Source: Acidobacteriota bacterium
GTDB taxonomy: Bacteria; Acidobacteriota; Vicinamibacteria; Vicinamibacterales; UBA2999
Assembly: GCA_016192845.1 (NCBI GenBank)
Contig: JACPTI010000073.1
Location: forward strand, 1-32,263
Direction: 5' to 3'
DNA length: 32,263 nt
The position numbers were made by a program, and so were the translations under genes. The notes below the pieces were generated by a model that worked only from the letters and a program-made list of their open reading frames with translations, searched no databases and had not been told where the DNA came from. Positions 10,582 to 19,194 of this stretch are shown one piece after another. Position 1 is the stretch's first letter. Each line of letters starts with the position of its first letter.

Positions 10582-12048
10582 ATGGAGCCGCAAGCCGGCT
10601 GGACGCCGCCGTCCCGCGCCATCTACGATGAGCGGAAGGAGTTGGAGCTGCCTTCCCGAACACGCCGCGTTCGCGCCACGTCGACCATCCGCGGGGCGCT
10701 CATCGCCGGGTTTACGGTTGTCTTCGCGCTCTGGCTCGTGTCCGCCTACGAGCTGGTGCGGAGCCTGCGTGACGTCGAGCGCCGCGTGGTTGCCGTCCAC
10801 GATGCCGCCTACCGCGGCGACCAGGTGCTCACCACGATCCGCACGAGCGTCCTGCTCGGCTCGATCTACCTTCGGGACGCGCTCATCGACAACACCTCTC
10901 GCGAGTACTACCGGGGCGAGCTGAACGCGCTGCGCGCCAACGTCGACCGCGTGCTGCCGGGCTATCTGGCGATGGTCGCGTCGCCGGCCGAGCGGGAACA
11001 GTGGGACCGGCTCGAAGTCGAGCTGGAGACGTACTGGCAGTCGCGCGAAGTGGTCTTCACGCCGGACGAGCCGCGCACGCCGGCGGAAGCCGCCGCGCGC
11101 CTGCGGCAGCGCGTCGTGCCCGCGCGCAATTCCATCCTGCAGATCGTGGACGCCCTGTCGGCGCTGCAGGAGACCTCGCGCGAGCGCGCGGAGACGGAGG
11201 CGTCGCTGCTCTACGCGAGCGCGCTGCGGCGCGTGCTGTCGCTCGCGGGGCTCGCGGTCCTCGCCGGCCTCGTCGTGGCGTTCGTGGCGTCGCGGCACGT
11301 CGGCCGGCTGGAGCGCCAGATCGAGCGGCAGCGGCTGGCCGAGCAGCAGAACCGCCGCGATCTCGAGCGGCTCTCCGCGCGGCTCGTGAGCGCGCAGGAG
11401 GAGGAGCGGCGCAGCCTCGCCCGCGAGCTGCACGATGCCGTCGGCCAGGCGCTGACGGCGATCAAGATGGAGATGGGCGTCGCGTTGCGCGGCGTCGAGA
11501 CGGACTCGCGCGCCCGCACGTCGCTCGAGGAGGCGCGGGCGATCGTGGAAACGACGCTCCAGAACGTCCGCGACCTGTCGCAGCTGCTTCATCCATCGAT
11601 GCTGGACGACTTCGGGCTGCCGGAGGCGCTCGGCGCGCACCTGCGGAGCTTCTCCAAGCGGACCGGCATCCGCGCGCAGCTCACGCACGAGCGCATGGAC
11701 GACCGGCTGCCGCCCGAGCTCGAGGTGTGCGTCTACAGGATCGTACAGGAGGCGCTCACCAACGTCGCGCGTCACAGCGGCGCGTCATCGTGCACCGTCT
11801 CGCTCATCCGGCGCGACGGGGTCCTCCATCTGACGGTGGAGGACGACGGCAGGGGCATCGGCAGCACGGCGGTCCGGACGGTGGACGCGCCCCGCGGGCT
11901 CGGGCTGATCGGCATGCGCGAGCGCGCGCAGGCGCTGTCGGGGACCTTCGACATCGAGAACCGGCGCGAGGGCGGCACGCGCGTCATCGTCCGGCTGCCG
12001 GCGCCGTCCGCGGAGCCGCCGCTGGCGGCACAGCCGCTGGCGGGATAA
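10582..12048 (+). CDS. NarL/DegS-type sensor histidine kinase
   Basis: The 488-residue protein is a membrane-bound kinase of the HisKA_3 class. TM1 is at about 37-58 (GALIAGFTVVFALWLVSAYE) and TM2 at about 213-235. The extracytoplasmic helical sensor region between them resembles a four-helix (CHASE3-like) domain, judged from helix-rich character only. A coiled stretch rich in Glu, Arg and Gln leads to the dimerisation domain with phospho-accepting His in ARELHDAVGQALTAIKMEM at about 283. The ATPase domain follows with an N-box-like YRIVQEALTNVARHS, DDGRGIG at about 420 and GLGLIGMRERA. The response regulator gene begins 6 nt after its stop, so the two form a two-component pair. The signal is unknown. 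ATG 10582 is the first in-frame start, and its ribosome site is weak. Confidence 0.92.
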   Translation: MEPQAGWTPPSRAIYDERKELELPSRTRRVRATSTIRGALIAGFTVVFALWLVSAYELVRSLRDVERRVVAVHDAAYRGDQVLTTIRTSVLLGSIYLRDALIDNTSREYYRGELNALRANVDRVLPGYLAMVASPAEREQWDRLEVELETYWQSREVVFTPDEPRTPAEAAARLRQRVVPARNSILQIVDALSALQETSRERAETEASLLYASALRRVLSLAGLAVLAGLVVAFVASRHVGRLERQIERQRLAEQQNRRDLERLSARLVSAQEEERRSLARELHDAVGQALTAIKMEMGVALRGVETDSRARTSLEEARAIVETTLQNVRDLSQLLHPSMLDDFGLPEALGAHLRSFSKRTGIRAQLTHERMDDRLPPELEVCVYRIVQEALTNVARHSGASSCTVSLIRRDGVLHLTVEDDGRGIGSTAVRTVDAPRGLGLIGMRERAQALSGTFDIENRREGGTRVIVRLPAPSAEPPLAAQPLAG

Positions 12049-12054
12049 GGCCGC

Positions 12055-12705
12055 ATGGCAAAGCTTCGCATTCTGCTCGCGGACGACCACACCGTTGTGC
12101 GCCAAGGCCTTCGCAAGGTGCTCGAGGAGCGCGAGGAGTGGGAGGTGATCGCGGAGGCCGGTGACGGCCGCGAGGCGGTCCGCCAGGCGGAGGAGCTGAA
12201 GCCGGACGTCGCCATCATCGACATCGCGATGCCGCTCCTCAACGGCATCGAGGCGACGCGGCAGATCGTGAAGCGCTCGCCGGCGACGCGCGTCCTCATC
12301 CTGACGATGCACTCGGACGAGGCGTACGTAAATCAGATCCTGCAGGTGGGCGCCACCGGCTATCTGCTCAAGGACTCCGCCGACGTCGATCTGATCCAGG
12401 CCGTCAGCGCCGTGTCGAAGGGGAAGTCGTTCTTCAGCCCCGCCGTCGCGCGCGTGATGCTGGACGACTACGTCCGGCAGCTGGCCGACAGGGGGATTAC
12501 CGATCGGTACGAGTCGCTCTCGGAGCGCGAGCGCGAGATCTTCCAGCTGATTGCCGAGGGGAAGGCGAACAAGGAGATCGCGGCGCTCCTCGCCATCAGC
12601 CCGAGCACGGTCGAGACCCACCGGGCGCGCATCATGGAGAAGCTCGATCTCCACAGCGCCGCCGAAATCGTGCTCTACGCCGTCCGCAAGGGCGTCATTC
12701 GCTGA
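12055..12705 (+). CDS. NarL/LuxR-family response regulator
   Basis: The protein has 216 residues. The receiver domain, about 4-120, has the acidic pair DD at 10-11, the phospho-acceptor Asp56 in IIDIAMP, Thr in LILTMHS and Lys in GYLLKDS. A linker leads to a LuxR-type helix-turn-helix, about 150-212 (LSEREREIFQLIAEGKANKE, then STVETHRARIMEKLDL). This is a DNA-binding output module that should be phosphorylated by the kinase encoded directly upstream. Its targets are not visible. The array of inverted octamers directly downstream (12712-12846) is a possible but unproven binding region for this or another regulator. Confidence 0.95.
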   Translation: MAKLRILLADDHTVVRQGLRKVLEEREEWEVIAEAGDGREAVRQAEELKPDVAIIDIAMPLLNGIEATRQIVKRSPATRVLILTMHSDEAYVNQILQVGATGYLLKDSADVDLIQAVSAVSKGKSFFSPAVARVMLDDYVRQLADRGITDRYESLSEREREIFQLIAEGKANKEIAALLAISPSTVETHRARIMEKLDLHSAAEIVLYAVRKGVIR

Positions 12706-12711
12706 ACGAAC

Positions 12712-12846
12712 TTCGGTGCGATCCGCATGTCGGGTCGGTGCGATCCCCATTTTTGTCGGTGCTGGATCGGGCTCGCACCGACAAGAATTGGGGCTCGCAC
12801 CGACGACATGGCGGATTGCACCGACACGCGTCAGACTTGCACCGAC
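12712..12846. repeat. Seven octamers in inverted orientation, spaced 20-22 nt
   Basis: Forward units GTCGGTGC lie at 12734 and 12755, with TTCGGTGC at 12712. Inverse units GCACCGAC lie at 12775, 12797, 12818 and 12839. Start-to-start spacing is 22, 21, 20, 22, 21 and 21 nt, about two helical turns. The sequences between units differ. The array fills most of the gap between the response regulator gene and the promoter of the biotin carboxylase gene. It is not a CRISPR, because the repeats are 8 nt and change orientation. Confidence 0.85.
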
Positions 12847-12884
12847 GGCGTCGGGGCATCGCACCTGGCCTTCCCCCTAAGTGC

Positions 12885-12890
12885 TAGAAT
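12885..12890 (+). promoter_or_regulatory. -10 box of the biotin carboxylase operon
   Basis: GTGCTAGAATTAT carries TAGAAT at 12885-12890. A start site 6-8 nt downstream would be at about 12897, only a few nucleotides before the TTG start codon at 12900. The transcript would then be leaderless or nearly so, which fits the lack of a properly spaced Shine-Dalgarno. No clear -35 hexamer is seen about 17 bp upstream. Confidence 0.5.
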
Positions 12891-12899
12891 TATCAGGTT

Positions 12900-14528
12900 T
12901 TGCGGAAAATTCTGGTCGCCAACCGCGGCGAGATTGCCGTGCGGGTCATCCGCGCGTGTCGCGATCTGGGACTCGCCTCCGTGGCAGTGTACTCGGAGTG
13001 CGACCGGGGGGCGCGCCACGTCCGCCTCGCCGATGAAGCGTACGCGATCGGGCCCAGCGCGCCGGCCGACAGCTACCTGCGCATCGACCGGCTGATCGAC
13101 GCCGCGCGCGCAAGCGGCGCCGACGCCGTTCACCCGGGCTACGGGTTCCTCGCCGAAAACGAGGCATTTGCCGCCGCCTGCCGCGACGCGGGGCTGACGT
13201 TCATCGGCCCGACGCCCGAGGTGATCGCGCTCATGGGCAGCAAGACCGCCGCGCGGCATGCGGCCATGGCGGCCGGCGTGCCGGTCGTGCCGGGCACCGA
13301 GCAGCCGTTTGCCCCCGACGCACCGGAAGCCGCGATAGCCGCGGCGGCCGCGCGCATCGGGTACCCGGTGTTCATCAAGGCGGTGGCCGGAGGCGGCGGC
13401 AAGGGGATACGGCTGGTCGCCGCGCCGGACGAACTGGCGAGCGCCATCCGCGCGGGGCGGTCGGAAGCGGCCGCGGCGTTTGGCGACGCGGCGATCTACC
13501 TCGAGCGGCGTCTCGTGCGGCCGCGGCACATCGAGGTGCAGCTCGTCGGCGACCTGCACGGAACCGTGCTGCCGTTCGTCGAGCGCGAGTGCTCGATCCA
13601 GCGCCGGCATCAGAAGGTCATCGAAGAGACGCCGTCGCCGGCCGTATCCGCCGACCTGCGCGCGCGGATCACGAGCGCCGCGGCGGCCGTCGCCCGCTCG
13701 GTGGGCTACACGAACGCCGGCACGATCGAGTTCCTCCTGGACGAGGAGGGACAGTTCTACTTCCTCGAGATGAACACCCGCCTCCAGGTCGAGCATCCGA
13801 TCACGGAGCTGGTGACCGGCGTCGACCTGGTCGAGTGGCAGATCCGGATCGCGCGCGGGGAGCGCCTCGACCTGGACCCGGCGGTGGCGCTGACGCCGCG
13901 CGGCCACGCGATCGAGTGCCGGATTTATGCGGAAGACCCGGACGCCGGGTTCATGCCGTCGCCCGGCCGCATCACGGCGCTCAGCGTGCCGGCCGGGCCG
14001 TTCGTCCGCGACGACACCGGCGCCGAGGCCGGGTCGGACGTGCCGATCTTCTACGACCCGATGATTTCGAAGCTGTCGGCCTGGGGCGCCGACCGCGGGC
14101 AGGCGATTCGGCGGATGCAGCGGGCGCTTGGCGAGTACGACGTGCGGGGGATTCGGACGACCGTCTCCTTCTTCCAGTGGATACTCGCCCAGCCGTCGTT
14201 CGAGGCGGCCGCATTTCACACCGCCACGCTGGACGAGCTCTTGCAGCAGCGCCAGGGTGAATCCTTTTCGACGCCGGACGAGGACGCCCAGGAGGTGGCA
14301 GCCATCGCGGCAGCGCTGCACGTACTGGCGGCGGCGCCTTCGCCCGTGGTTGTGGCGCGGACCACGCCACCCCAGCGCGCAGGCGCGCTGGGGACCCCGG
14401 GGTCGGGTCCGCGCGGGCGAGCCGAATCGTGGGGTCCCCATCGCGCGAGCGCGATGGGGGACCGTGGCTCGCCCCACAACGCGAAGAGCTGGAGAGAACA
14501 AGCCCGGCTCGAGGCGCTGCGCGCGTGA
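12900..14528 (+). CDS. Biotin carboxylase subunit of acyl-CoA/acetyl-CoA carboxylase
   Basis: The 542-residue protein carboxylates biotin on the carrier protein using ATP and bicarbonate. It opens with RKILVANRGEIAVRVIRACR, then HPGYGFLAEN, the ATP-grasp Gly-rich loop AGGGGKGIR at about 163, RHIEVQ, ERECSIQRRHQK, and the catalytic EMNTRLQVEHPITE at about 290. The core ends near residue 445, the usual length for AccC. About 95 extra residues follow, and much of this tail (about 480-530) is encoded by hairpin repeats, so it is probably not conserved. The start is TTG at 12900, chosen because MRKILVANRGE is the exact family start. The stop overlaps the next gene by 3 nt. With the carrier at 14525 and the beta subunit at 7028 it could form a complete carboxylase. 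Confidence 0.94.
   Translation: MRKILVANRGEIAVRVIRACRDLGLASVAVYSECDRGARHVRLADEAYAIGPSAPADSYLRIDRLIDAARASGADAVHPGYGFLAENEAFAAACRDAGLTFIGPTPEVIALMGSKTAARHAAMAAGVPVVPGTEQPFAPDAPEAAIAAAAARIGYPVFIKAVAGGGGKGIRLVAAPDELASAIRAGRSEAAAAFGDAAIYLERRLVRPRHIEVQLVGDLHGTVLPFVERECSIQRRHQKVIEETPSPAVSADLRARITSAAAAVARSVGYTNAGTIEFLLDEEGQFYFLEMNTRLQVEHPITELVTGVDLVEWQIRIARGERLDLDPAVALTPRGHAIECRIYAEDPDAGFMPSPGRITALSVPAGPFVRDDTGAEAGSDVPIFYDPMISKLSAWGADRGQAIRRMQRALGEYDVRGIRTTVSFFQWILAQPSFEAAAFHTATLDELLQQRQGESFSTPDEDAQEVAAIAAALHVLAAAPSPVVVARTTPPQRAGALGTPGSGPRGRAESWGPHRASAMGDRGSPHNAKSWREQARLEALRA
14370..14480. repeat. Hairpin cluster in the 3' end of the biotin carboxylase gene
   Basis: Two perfect hairpins share the CCCCA...TGGGG pattern. 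One is CCCCAGCGCG/CGCGCTGGGG at 14370-14379/14384-14393. The other is CCCCATCGCGC/GCGCGATGGGG at 14436-14446/14449-14459. The right flank TGGCTCGCCCCACAAC (14465-14480) is identical to 9616-9631. The block is translated in frame as a Gly/Ala/Arg/Pro-rich C-terminal extension and ends about 45 nt before the stop codon. Confidence 0.9.
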
Positions 14529-15052
14529 CGTTCGAGATCGAGACGCCCTCGCGCACACGTGTGGTGCAGATTGCCGGGGCGCCAGGGGGGTACGACGTGA
14601 CCGTGGACGGCGCCCGCCGGACGGTCGACGCGGTTCGGGTCGGCGGCGGGGCGTGGTCGATGTTGATCGGTCCGGCTGAAGCCGGACACCGGGCGGCGCG
14701 GAGCTACGAGGTGGCGGTCGCCGAGCCGGTTCCGGGCGAGCTCAGCGTGTACGTGCGGGGCCGGTTGGTCCCCGTCAGGGTCGGCGGGCCGTCGCGGCTG
14801 CGGCGGCGGGGGCCGGCGGGTGCCGACGCACGCAGCGGGCTGCAGCGGGTGGCGGCGCCGATGCCGGGCCGGGTCGTCAGGGTGCTGGTCAAGGCGGGTG
14901 ACGCCGTGCAGGCCCGCCAGGGGCTCGTCGTCGTGGAAGCGATGAAAATGGAGAACGAGCTCCGGGCCTCGCGCGCCGGCACCGTCACGGAGGTCCGCGT
15001 CGCCGAAGGCGCCTCCGTCGAAGCCAATGCTGTCTTGGTGGTCATCGAGTAA
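14525..15052 (+). CDS. Biotin carboxyl carrier protein
   Basis: The 175-residue protein is the mobile biotin carrier of the carboxylase. The C-terminal biotinyl/lipoyl domain, about 110-175, contains APMPGRVVRVLVKAGDAV, then EAMKMENEL with the biotinylated Lys at about 141, and a second half ending in VLVVIE. The N-terminal half, about 1-70, is a beta-rich region (VQIAGAPGGYDVTVDGARR) like that preceding the biotin domain in related carrier subunits. The start is GTG at 14525, overlapping the biotin carboxylase stop (GTGA). Upstream extension would enter the repeat-coded tail of that gene. A small palindrome (14671-14686) is read in frame as IGPAEAGH. The stop is directly abutted by the GTG of the TamB-like gene. 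Confidence 0.92.
   Translation: MTFEIETPSRTRVVQIAGAPGGYDVTVDGARRTVDAVRVGGGAWSMLIGPAEAGHRAARSYEVAVAEPVPGELSVYVRGRLVPVRVGGPSRLRRRGPAGADARSGLQRVAAPMPGRVVRVLVKAGDAVQARQGLVVVEAMKMENELRASRAGTVTEVRVAEGASVEANAVLVVIE
14671..14686. repeat. Small hairpin in frame in the carrier-protein gene
   Basis: TCCGGC (14671-14676) and GCCGGA (14681-14686) form a perfect 6-bp stem around TGAA. It is translated as part of a loop between the two beta-rich halves of the carrier protein. It looks like another member of the genic palindromes in this window. Confidence 0.6.
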
Positions 15053-18000
15053 GTGACATACACGCTCCTCAGTCATCCCGTCACACAGAAGACACGGCGG
15101 CTGTTGCGCCGGGTCGTGGTGACGTGTGCGGTCGTCATCGCGGTGGCGTTCGTCACCACGCTGACGATCGATCTCGGGCCCACGCTCAAGAGCCGGGCGG
15201 AAGCGGCGGCGTCGCAGTTCATGCGCCGCCCGATGCACATCGGCCGGATGTCGGTGCACCTCTGGCGCGGGCAGTTCGTCTTCGAAGACCTCGTCATCGA
15301 GGGGCTGACGCCGGAGTCGCGCCCCTTCCTGACGGCGCGGCGGATCACGGTGTCGATGCCGTGGAACACGCTCGTCAACCGCCGCGTGGTCTTCGACGAC
15401 ATCGAGATGACCGACTGGCGGATGTACGTCGAGACGTTCCCCGACGGCCGCCACAACTTCCCGCGCGTCAGGCCCGAGCGGCGCGGGCCGAGCGCCTGGA
15501 CGACCACGCTGCAGTACGTGCGGGCCCGTCGCGGCGAGTTCACCTTCGTCGACCACGGCACGCCGTGGAGCGTGGTCACGCGCAACCTCGATGTCGTCGT
15601 CACGCGCCCGAACGCCGAGTACCGGGGCCAGGCAAAGTTCTGGAACGGCACCGTCGCCATCCAGCACTACGTGCCGATGCGCGCCGACATGAGCACGTCG
15701 TTCCGCATCGTCGACGGCAAGGTGGTCCTCGATCGGATCGATCTCCTCACCGACGGCGCCGAGTCGCAGCTGACGGGCGAGGTCGACTTCGGACGCTGGC
15801 CGGATCAGTTCTACCGCGTCCGCTCGCGCGTCGACTTCCCGCGCATGCGGGAGATCTTTTTCGCCGACGACGACTTCACCCTCGCCGGACAGGGCGACTT
15901 CACGGGTACGTTCCGTCTGTTCCGGGAGGTCGTGAACGGCCGCTCGCGCACGGGCCGCGAGCTCGAGGGAACCTTCTCGAGCACCGTGCTGGGCGTCAAT
16001 GCGTATACGTTCGGCGATCTGCGCGGGGCGCTCGTGTGGGTGCCGGAGCGCTTCGAAGTGACCAACGCCTCGGCCACCGTCTATGGCGGCACCTCGGGGT
16101 TCGAGTACCGGATTGCCCCGCTCGGGCAGCGCGGCGTCCCGGCGGTGGCGCGCTTCGACGCGACGTACGAGAACGTCGACCTTGCCGAGTTCACCAACTT
16201 CCTCGAGCTCGACGGCCTCCGGCTCGCCGGCCGCGCCAGCGGGCGGAACCTGCTCGAATGGCCTCTCGGGCGCTTCTCCGACCATCGCGGCGACGGTGCG
16301 GTGCGGGTCGAGCCGGCGCCGGACGTCGAGACGATCGCGCGCGAGCTGACGCCGGCGCGAATCGAGGAGGCCGAGCGGCGCGCCCGCCGGTGGGGTCCGT
16401 TCAGCAATCACCTCCCGCGCGAGCCGGTGCCCGTCCGGGGTGAGCTGACCTACGCGTACGGACCCGAGTGGGTCGACATCGGGCCGAGTTACGCGGCAAC
16501 GCCCGACACCTTCGTGGCGTTCGAAGGCCGCACCGCGTACGGCGACCGCTCGCGGATCGCCTTCCACGTGACGAGCGCGGACTGGCAGGAGAGCGACCGT
16601 CTGTTCGCCGGCGTGTTGACGGCGTTCGGGGCGCGCACCCGCGTGATCGACGTCGGCGGCTCCGGCACCTTCGACGGCGTGCTGGTGAACAGCGTCCGGC
16701 AGCCGCGCATCGAAGGCGCCTTCGCGGGCGAGCACATGCGCGCCTTCGATGTTGTCTGGGGATCTGCCACGGGCCGCGTGACGATCGAGAACGCCTACGC
16801 GGACGTGGCGAGCGTCCTCGTCCGCGACGGCGACTCCGAGATGCGCGTGGACGGCCGCTTCTCCCTCGGGTTCCCGCGCCGCGACGGCGGGGTCCCCACC
16901 GCGCACGCCTGCGCGGTGGGGTGTGGCGGCGGCGAGGAGATGAACGCCCGCATCCGTGTCGTGCAGCGTCCGCTCGCCGATCTCCGCCACGCGTTCGAGC
17001 TGGACGAGTACGACGTCGACGGCCGCTTCTCGGGAGAGTTCCACGTCTACGGCCCGTACCGGGGGCCCTTCGGCTTCGGGGAGATGACGATCACCGACGG
17101 CGTGGCGTACGGCGAGTCGTTCGAGACCGCCTCGTCTGCGGTGCGCCTCGAAGGCGACGGCGTGCGGCTCGACTCGCTGCAGATCACGAAGGCGGGGGGG
17201 CGCGCCACCGGCGCCGCCTACGTCGGCCTGAACGGAACGTACTCGTTCAACCTCGTCGGCCGCGGGGTGCCGATCGAGCACGTCGCGCTGACCACGTCGG
17301 ATGCGACGCCGCCGCTCACGGGCCGGCTCGACTTCGCCGCCGGCGGCAGCGGCACGTTCGAGCGCCCGCGGTACGACGTGCGCCTGACGATCAGCGACCT
17401 GTTCGTCGGCGACGAGGGGGTCGGCCAGGTGCTCGGCGAGCTCAACGTCAACGACGACATGATGACGGTGAAGCTCGAGGCGGCGTCGCCGCGGCTCGCG
17501 GTGTCGGGCTCCGGCCGGGTCGCGCTCACCCCGGGCCTTGAAGCCGACCTGTCGTTCAGCATCGCCGACACGTCGCTCGATCCGTATCTGCGGGCGTTCA
17601 ACCCGCGGCTGTCGCCGTACACGACCGCCATCGCGAGCGGCAACGTGCGCCTGCTCGGGCAGCTGGCGAACGTCGATGCGCTGCTCGTCGAGGCGCTGGT
17701 CGAGCGTCTCGACCTGCGGTTCTTCGACTACCGGCTCCGCAACGCCGCGCCGATTCGCCTCGCCCTCGACCGCCACACGATGCGCCTGGAGCAGATGCGG
17801 CTCATCGGCGAGGACACCCAGCTCGACCTCACCGGGCTCGTCAACCTGCACGACGAGCGGATCGCCGTGCGGGCCACGGGCGACGCGGGGCTCGGACTGC
17901 TGCAGGGCTTCGCGCCGAACATCCGCAGCTCCGGGCGCGCCTCGCTCGAAGCGACGTTCGAAGGGCCGATGCGCGATCCGATCGCGACCGGCACGATGAC

Positions 18001-19189
18001 CGTGGAGAACGGGCGCATCCGGCTCTTCGAGTTTCCGCACGCGCTCGAGAACATCTCGGGGCCGGTGCGGTTCGATACGCGCAGCATCCGGCTCGACGAG
18101 GTGACCGCGCGGCTTGGCGGCGGGCTCGTCCGCTTCGGCGGCCGCATCGACATCGAGAGCTACCGCCCGACGCGCATCGACGTGACGATGGCGGGCGAGG
18201 CGATGCGGCTGCGGTTCCCGGAAGGGATGCGGTCGCTGGTCGACGCGGACCTCACGGTGCAGGGGATGATCGACGCGCCGACGCTCGCCGGCACCGTGAC
18301 CGTGCGCAACGCCGTCTACACGCGGCCGTTCGAGGAGGACGGCGGGCTGTTCGACCTCACCGCCGACGCGACCGCGGGCACCGCCGCGCCCCGCACGCCG
18401 CGGCTGCCGCTGCGCTACGACGTCCGCATCGTGGCCCCCTCCACGCTCGAGATCCGGAACAGCGTGGCGCGGGTCTTTGCCACCGCCGACCTCCAGCTGC
18501 GCGGCACGTTCGACCGCCCCGTGCTCTTCGGCCGCGCCGAGGTCGAGCGCGGCGAGTTCAGCTTCGAAGGGCGTCGCTACCAGATCACGCGCGGCACGAT
18601 CGACTTCAACAACCCGACGCGCATCCAGCCGTTCTTCGACATCGAGACGGAGACGCGCGTGCGCGTGCCGGGGCAGACCTACCGGGTGCGGGCGCTGGCG
18701 GCGGGGACGCTCGACCGGCTGACGCCGTCCTTCGAGGCCGATCCGCCGCTGCCGGAGGTCGAGGTGCTCAGCCTCCTCTTCGGCGACGTCGCCCCCGGGC
18801 AGGACGTCGAGTTCCGGCAGTACAGCACGAACATCACGCCGCAGCAGCAGTTGCTGCGCGAGCGGGCGACGCGCGCGCTGACGGGCGCCTTCTCCTCGGA
18901 GGTGGGGCGGGTCGTCGAGCAGACGTTCGGCGTCGACACCTTCCAGCTGACGCCGTCGCTCGTCGATCCGAACGCGCAGTCGTCCCGCCTCGATCCGGCG
19001 GCGCGGGTGACGATCGGCAAGCGGCTCTCGGAACGGATCTATCTCACGTACTCGCGCAGCCTCTCCTCGTCCACGCGCGATCAGATCATCCTGCTCGAGT
19101 ACGACCAGACGGATCGATTCTCGTGGATTCTCTCGCGCAACGAGGACCGGACGTACGCGCTCGATGTCCGGGTGCGGCACGCTTTCTGA
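15053..19189 (+). CDS. TamB-like inner membrane/periplasmic translocation protein
   Basis: The 1378-residue protein has one N-terminal membrane anchor at about 18-42 (LLRRVVVTCAVVIAVAFVTT). An AsmA-like N-terminal part follows (SQFMRRPMHIGRM, WRGQFVFEDLVIEGL), then a very long beta-strand-rich region typical of periplasm-spanning bridge proteins. The C-terminal TamB/DUF490 domain includes GRAEVERGEFSFEGRRYQIT, GTIDFNNPTRIQPFFDIE, and a terminal segment ending LDVRVRHAF. In proteobacteria TamB works with an Omp85 partner in outer-membrane assembly and lipid transport. Here the next gene encodes an Omp85 protein, which supports the same pairing. The start is GTG 15053, immediately after the carrier-protein stop. 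A perfect 12-bp hairpin at 16894-16921 is translated in frame near residues 613-625. Confidence 0.92.
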   Translation: MTYTLLSHPVTQKTRRLLRRVVVTCAVVIAVAFVTTLTIDLGPTLKSRAEAAASQFMRRPMHIGRMSVHLWRGQFVFEDLVIEGLTPESRPFLTARRITVSMPWNTLVNRRVVFDDIEMTDWRMYVETFPDGRHNFPRVRPERRGPSAWTTTLQYVRARRGEFTFVDHGTPWSVVTRNLDVVVTRPNAEYRGQAKFWNGTVAIQHYVPMRADMSTSFRIVDGKVVLDRIDLLTDGAESQLTGEVDFGRWPDQFYRVRSRVDFPRMREIFFADDDFTLAGQGDFTGTFRLFREVVNGRSRTGRELEGTFSSTVLGVNAYTFGDLRGALVWVPERFEVTNASATVYGGTSGFEYRIAPLGQRGVPAVARFDATYENVDLAEFTNFLELDGLRLAGRASGRNLLEWPLGRFSDHRGDGAVRVEPAPDVETIARELTPARIEEAERRARRWGPFSNHLPREPVPVRGELTYAYGPEWVDIGPSYAATPDTFVAFEGRTAYGDRSRIAFHVTSADWQESDRLFAGVLTAFGARTRVIDVGGSGTFDGVLVNSVRQPRIEGAFAGEHMRAFDVVWGSATGRVTIENAYADVASVLVRDGDSEMRVDGRFSLGFPRRDGGVPTAHACAVGCGGGEEMNARIRVVQRPLADLRHAFELDEYDVDGRFSGEFHVYGPYRGPFGFGEMTITDGVAYGESFETASSAVRLEGDGVRLDSLQITKAGGRATGAAYVGLNGTYSFNLVGRGVPIEHVALTTSDATPPLTGRLDFAAGGSGTFERPRYDVRLTISDLFVGDEGVGQVLGELNVNDDMMTVKLEAASPRLAVSGSGRVALTPGLEADLSFSIADTSLDPYLRAFNPRLSPYTTAIASGNVRLLGQLANVDALLVEALVERLDLRFFDYRLRNAAPIRLALDRHTMRLEQMRLIGEDTQLDLTGLVNLHDERIAVRATGDAGLGLLQGFAPNIRSSGRASLEATFEGPMRDPIATGTMTVENGRIRLFEFPHALENISGPVRFDTRSIRLDEVTARLGGGLVRFGGRIDIESYRPTRIDVTMAGEAMRLRFPEGMRSLVDADLTVQGMIDAPTLAGTVTVRNAVYTRPFEEDGGLFDLTADATAGTAAPRTPRLPLRYDVRIVAPSTLEIRNSVARVFATADLQLRGTFDRPVLFGRAEVERGEFSFEGRRYQITRGTIDFNNPTRIQPFFDIETETRVRVPGQTYRVRALAAGTLDRLTPSFEADPPLPEVEVLSLLFGDVAPGQDVEFRQYSTNITPQQQLLRERATRALTGAFSSEVGRVVEQTFGVDTFQLTPSLVDPNAQSSRLDPAARVTIGKRLSERIYLTYSRSLSSSTRDQIILLEYDQTDRFSWILSRNEDRTYALDVRVRHAF
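16894..16921. repeat. Perfect 12-bp hairpin in frame in the TamB-like gene
   Basis: CCCCACCGCGCA (16894-16905) and TGCGCGGTGGGG (16910-16921) pair fully around CGCC. The stem is identical to that at 9517-9544, which has the loop GGCG. It is translated as PTAHACAVG, including two Cys residues that are unusual for this protein. Confidence 0.9.
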
Positions 19190-19194
19190 CCCGG

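Noticed and set aside
9595..11775. A 726-codon minus-strand frame opposite the membrane protein and kinase genes
   Set aside because: It is antisense to well-supported genes and has no recognisable motif.
12712..12846. CRISPR array
   Set aside because: The repeated unit is only 8 nt, the spacing is 20-22 nt, and the orientation changes half way. No cas genes are present.
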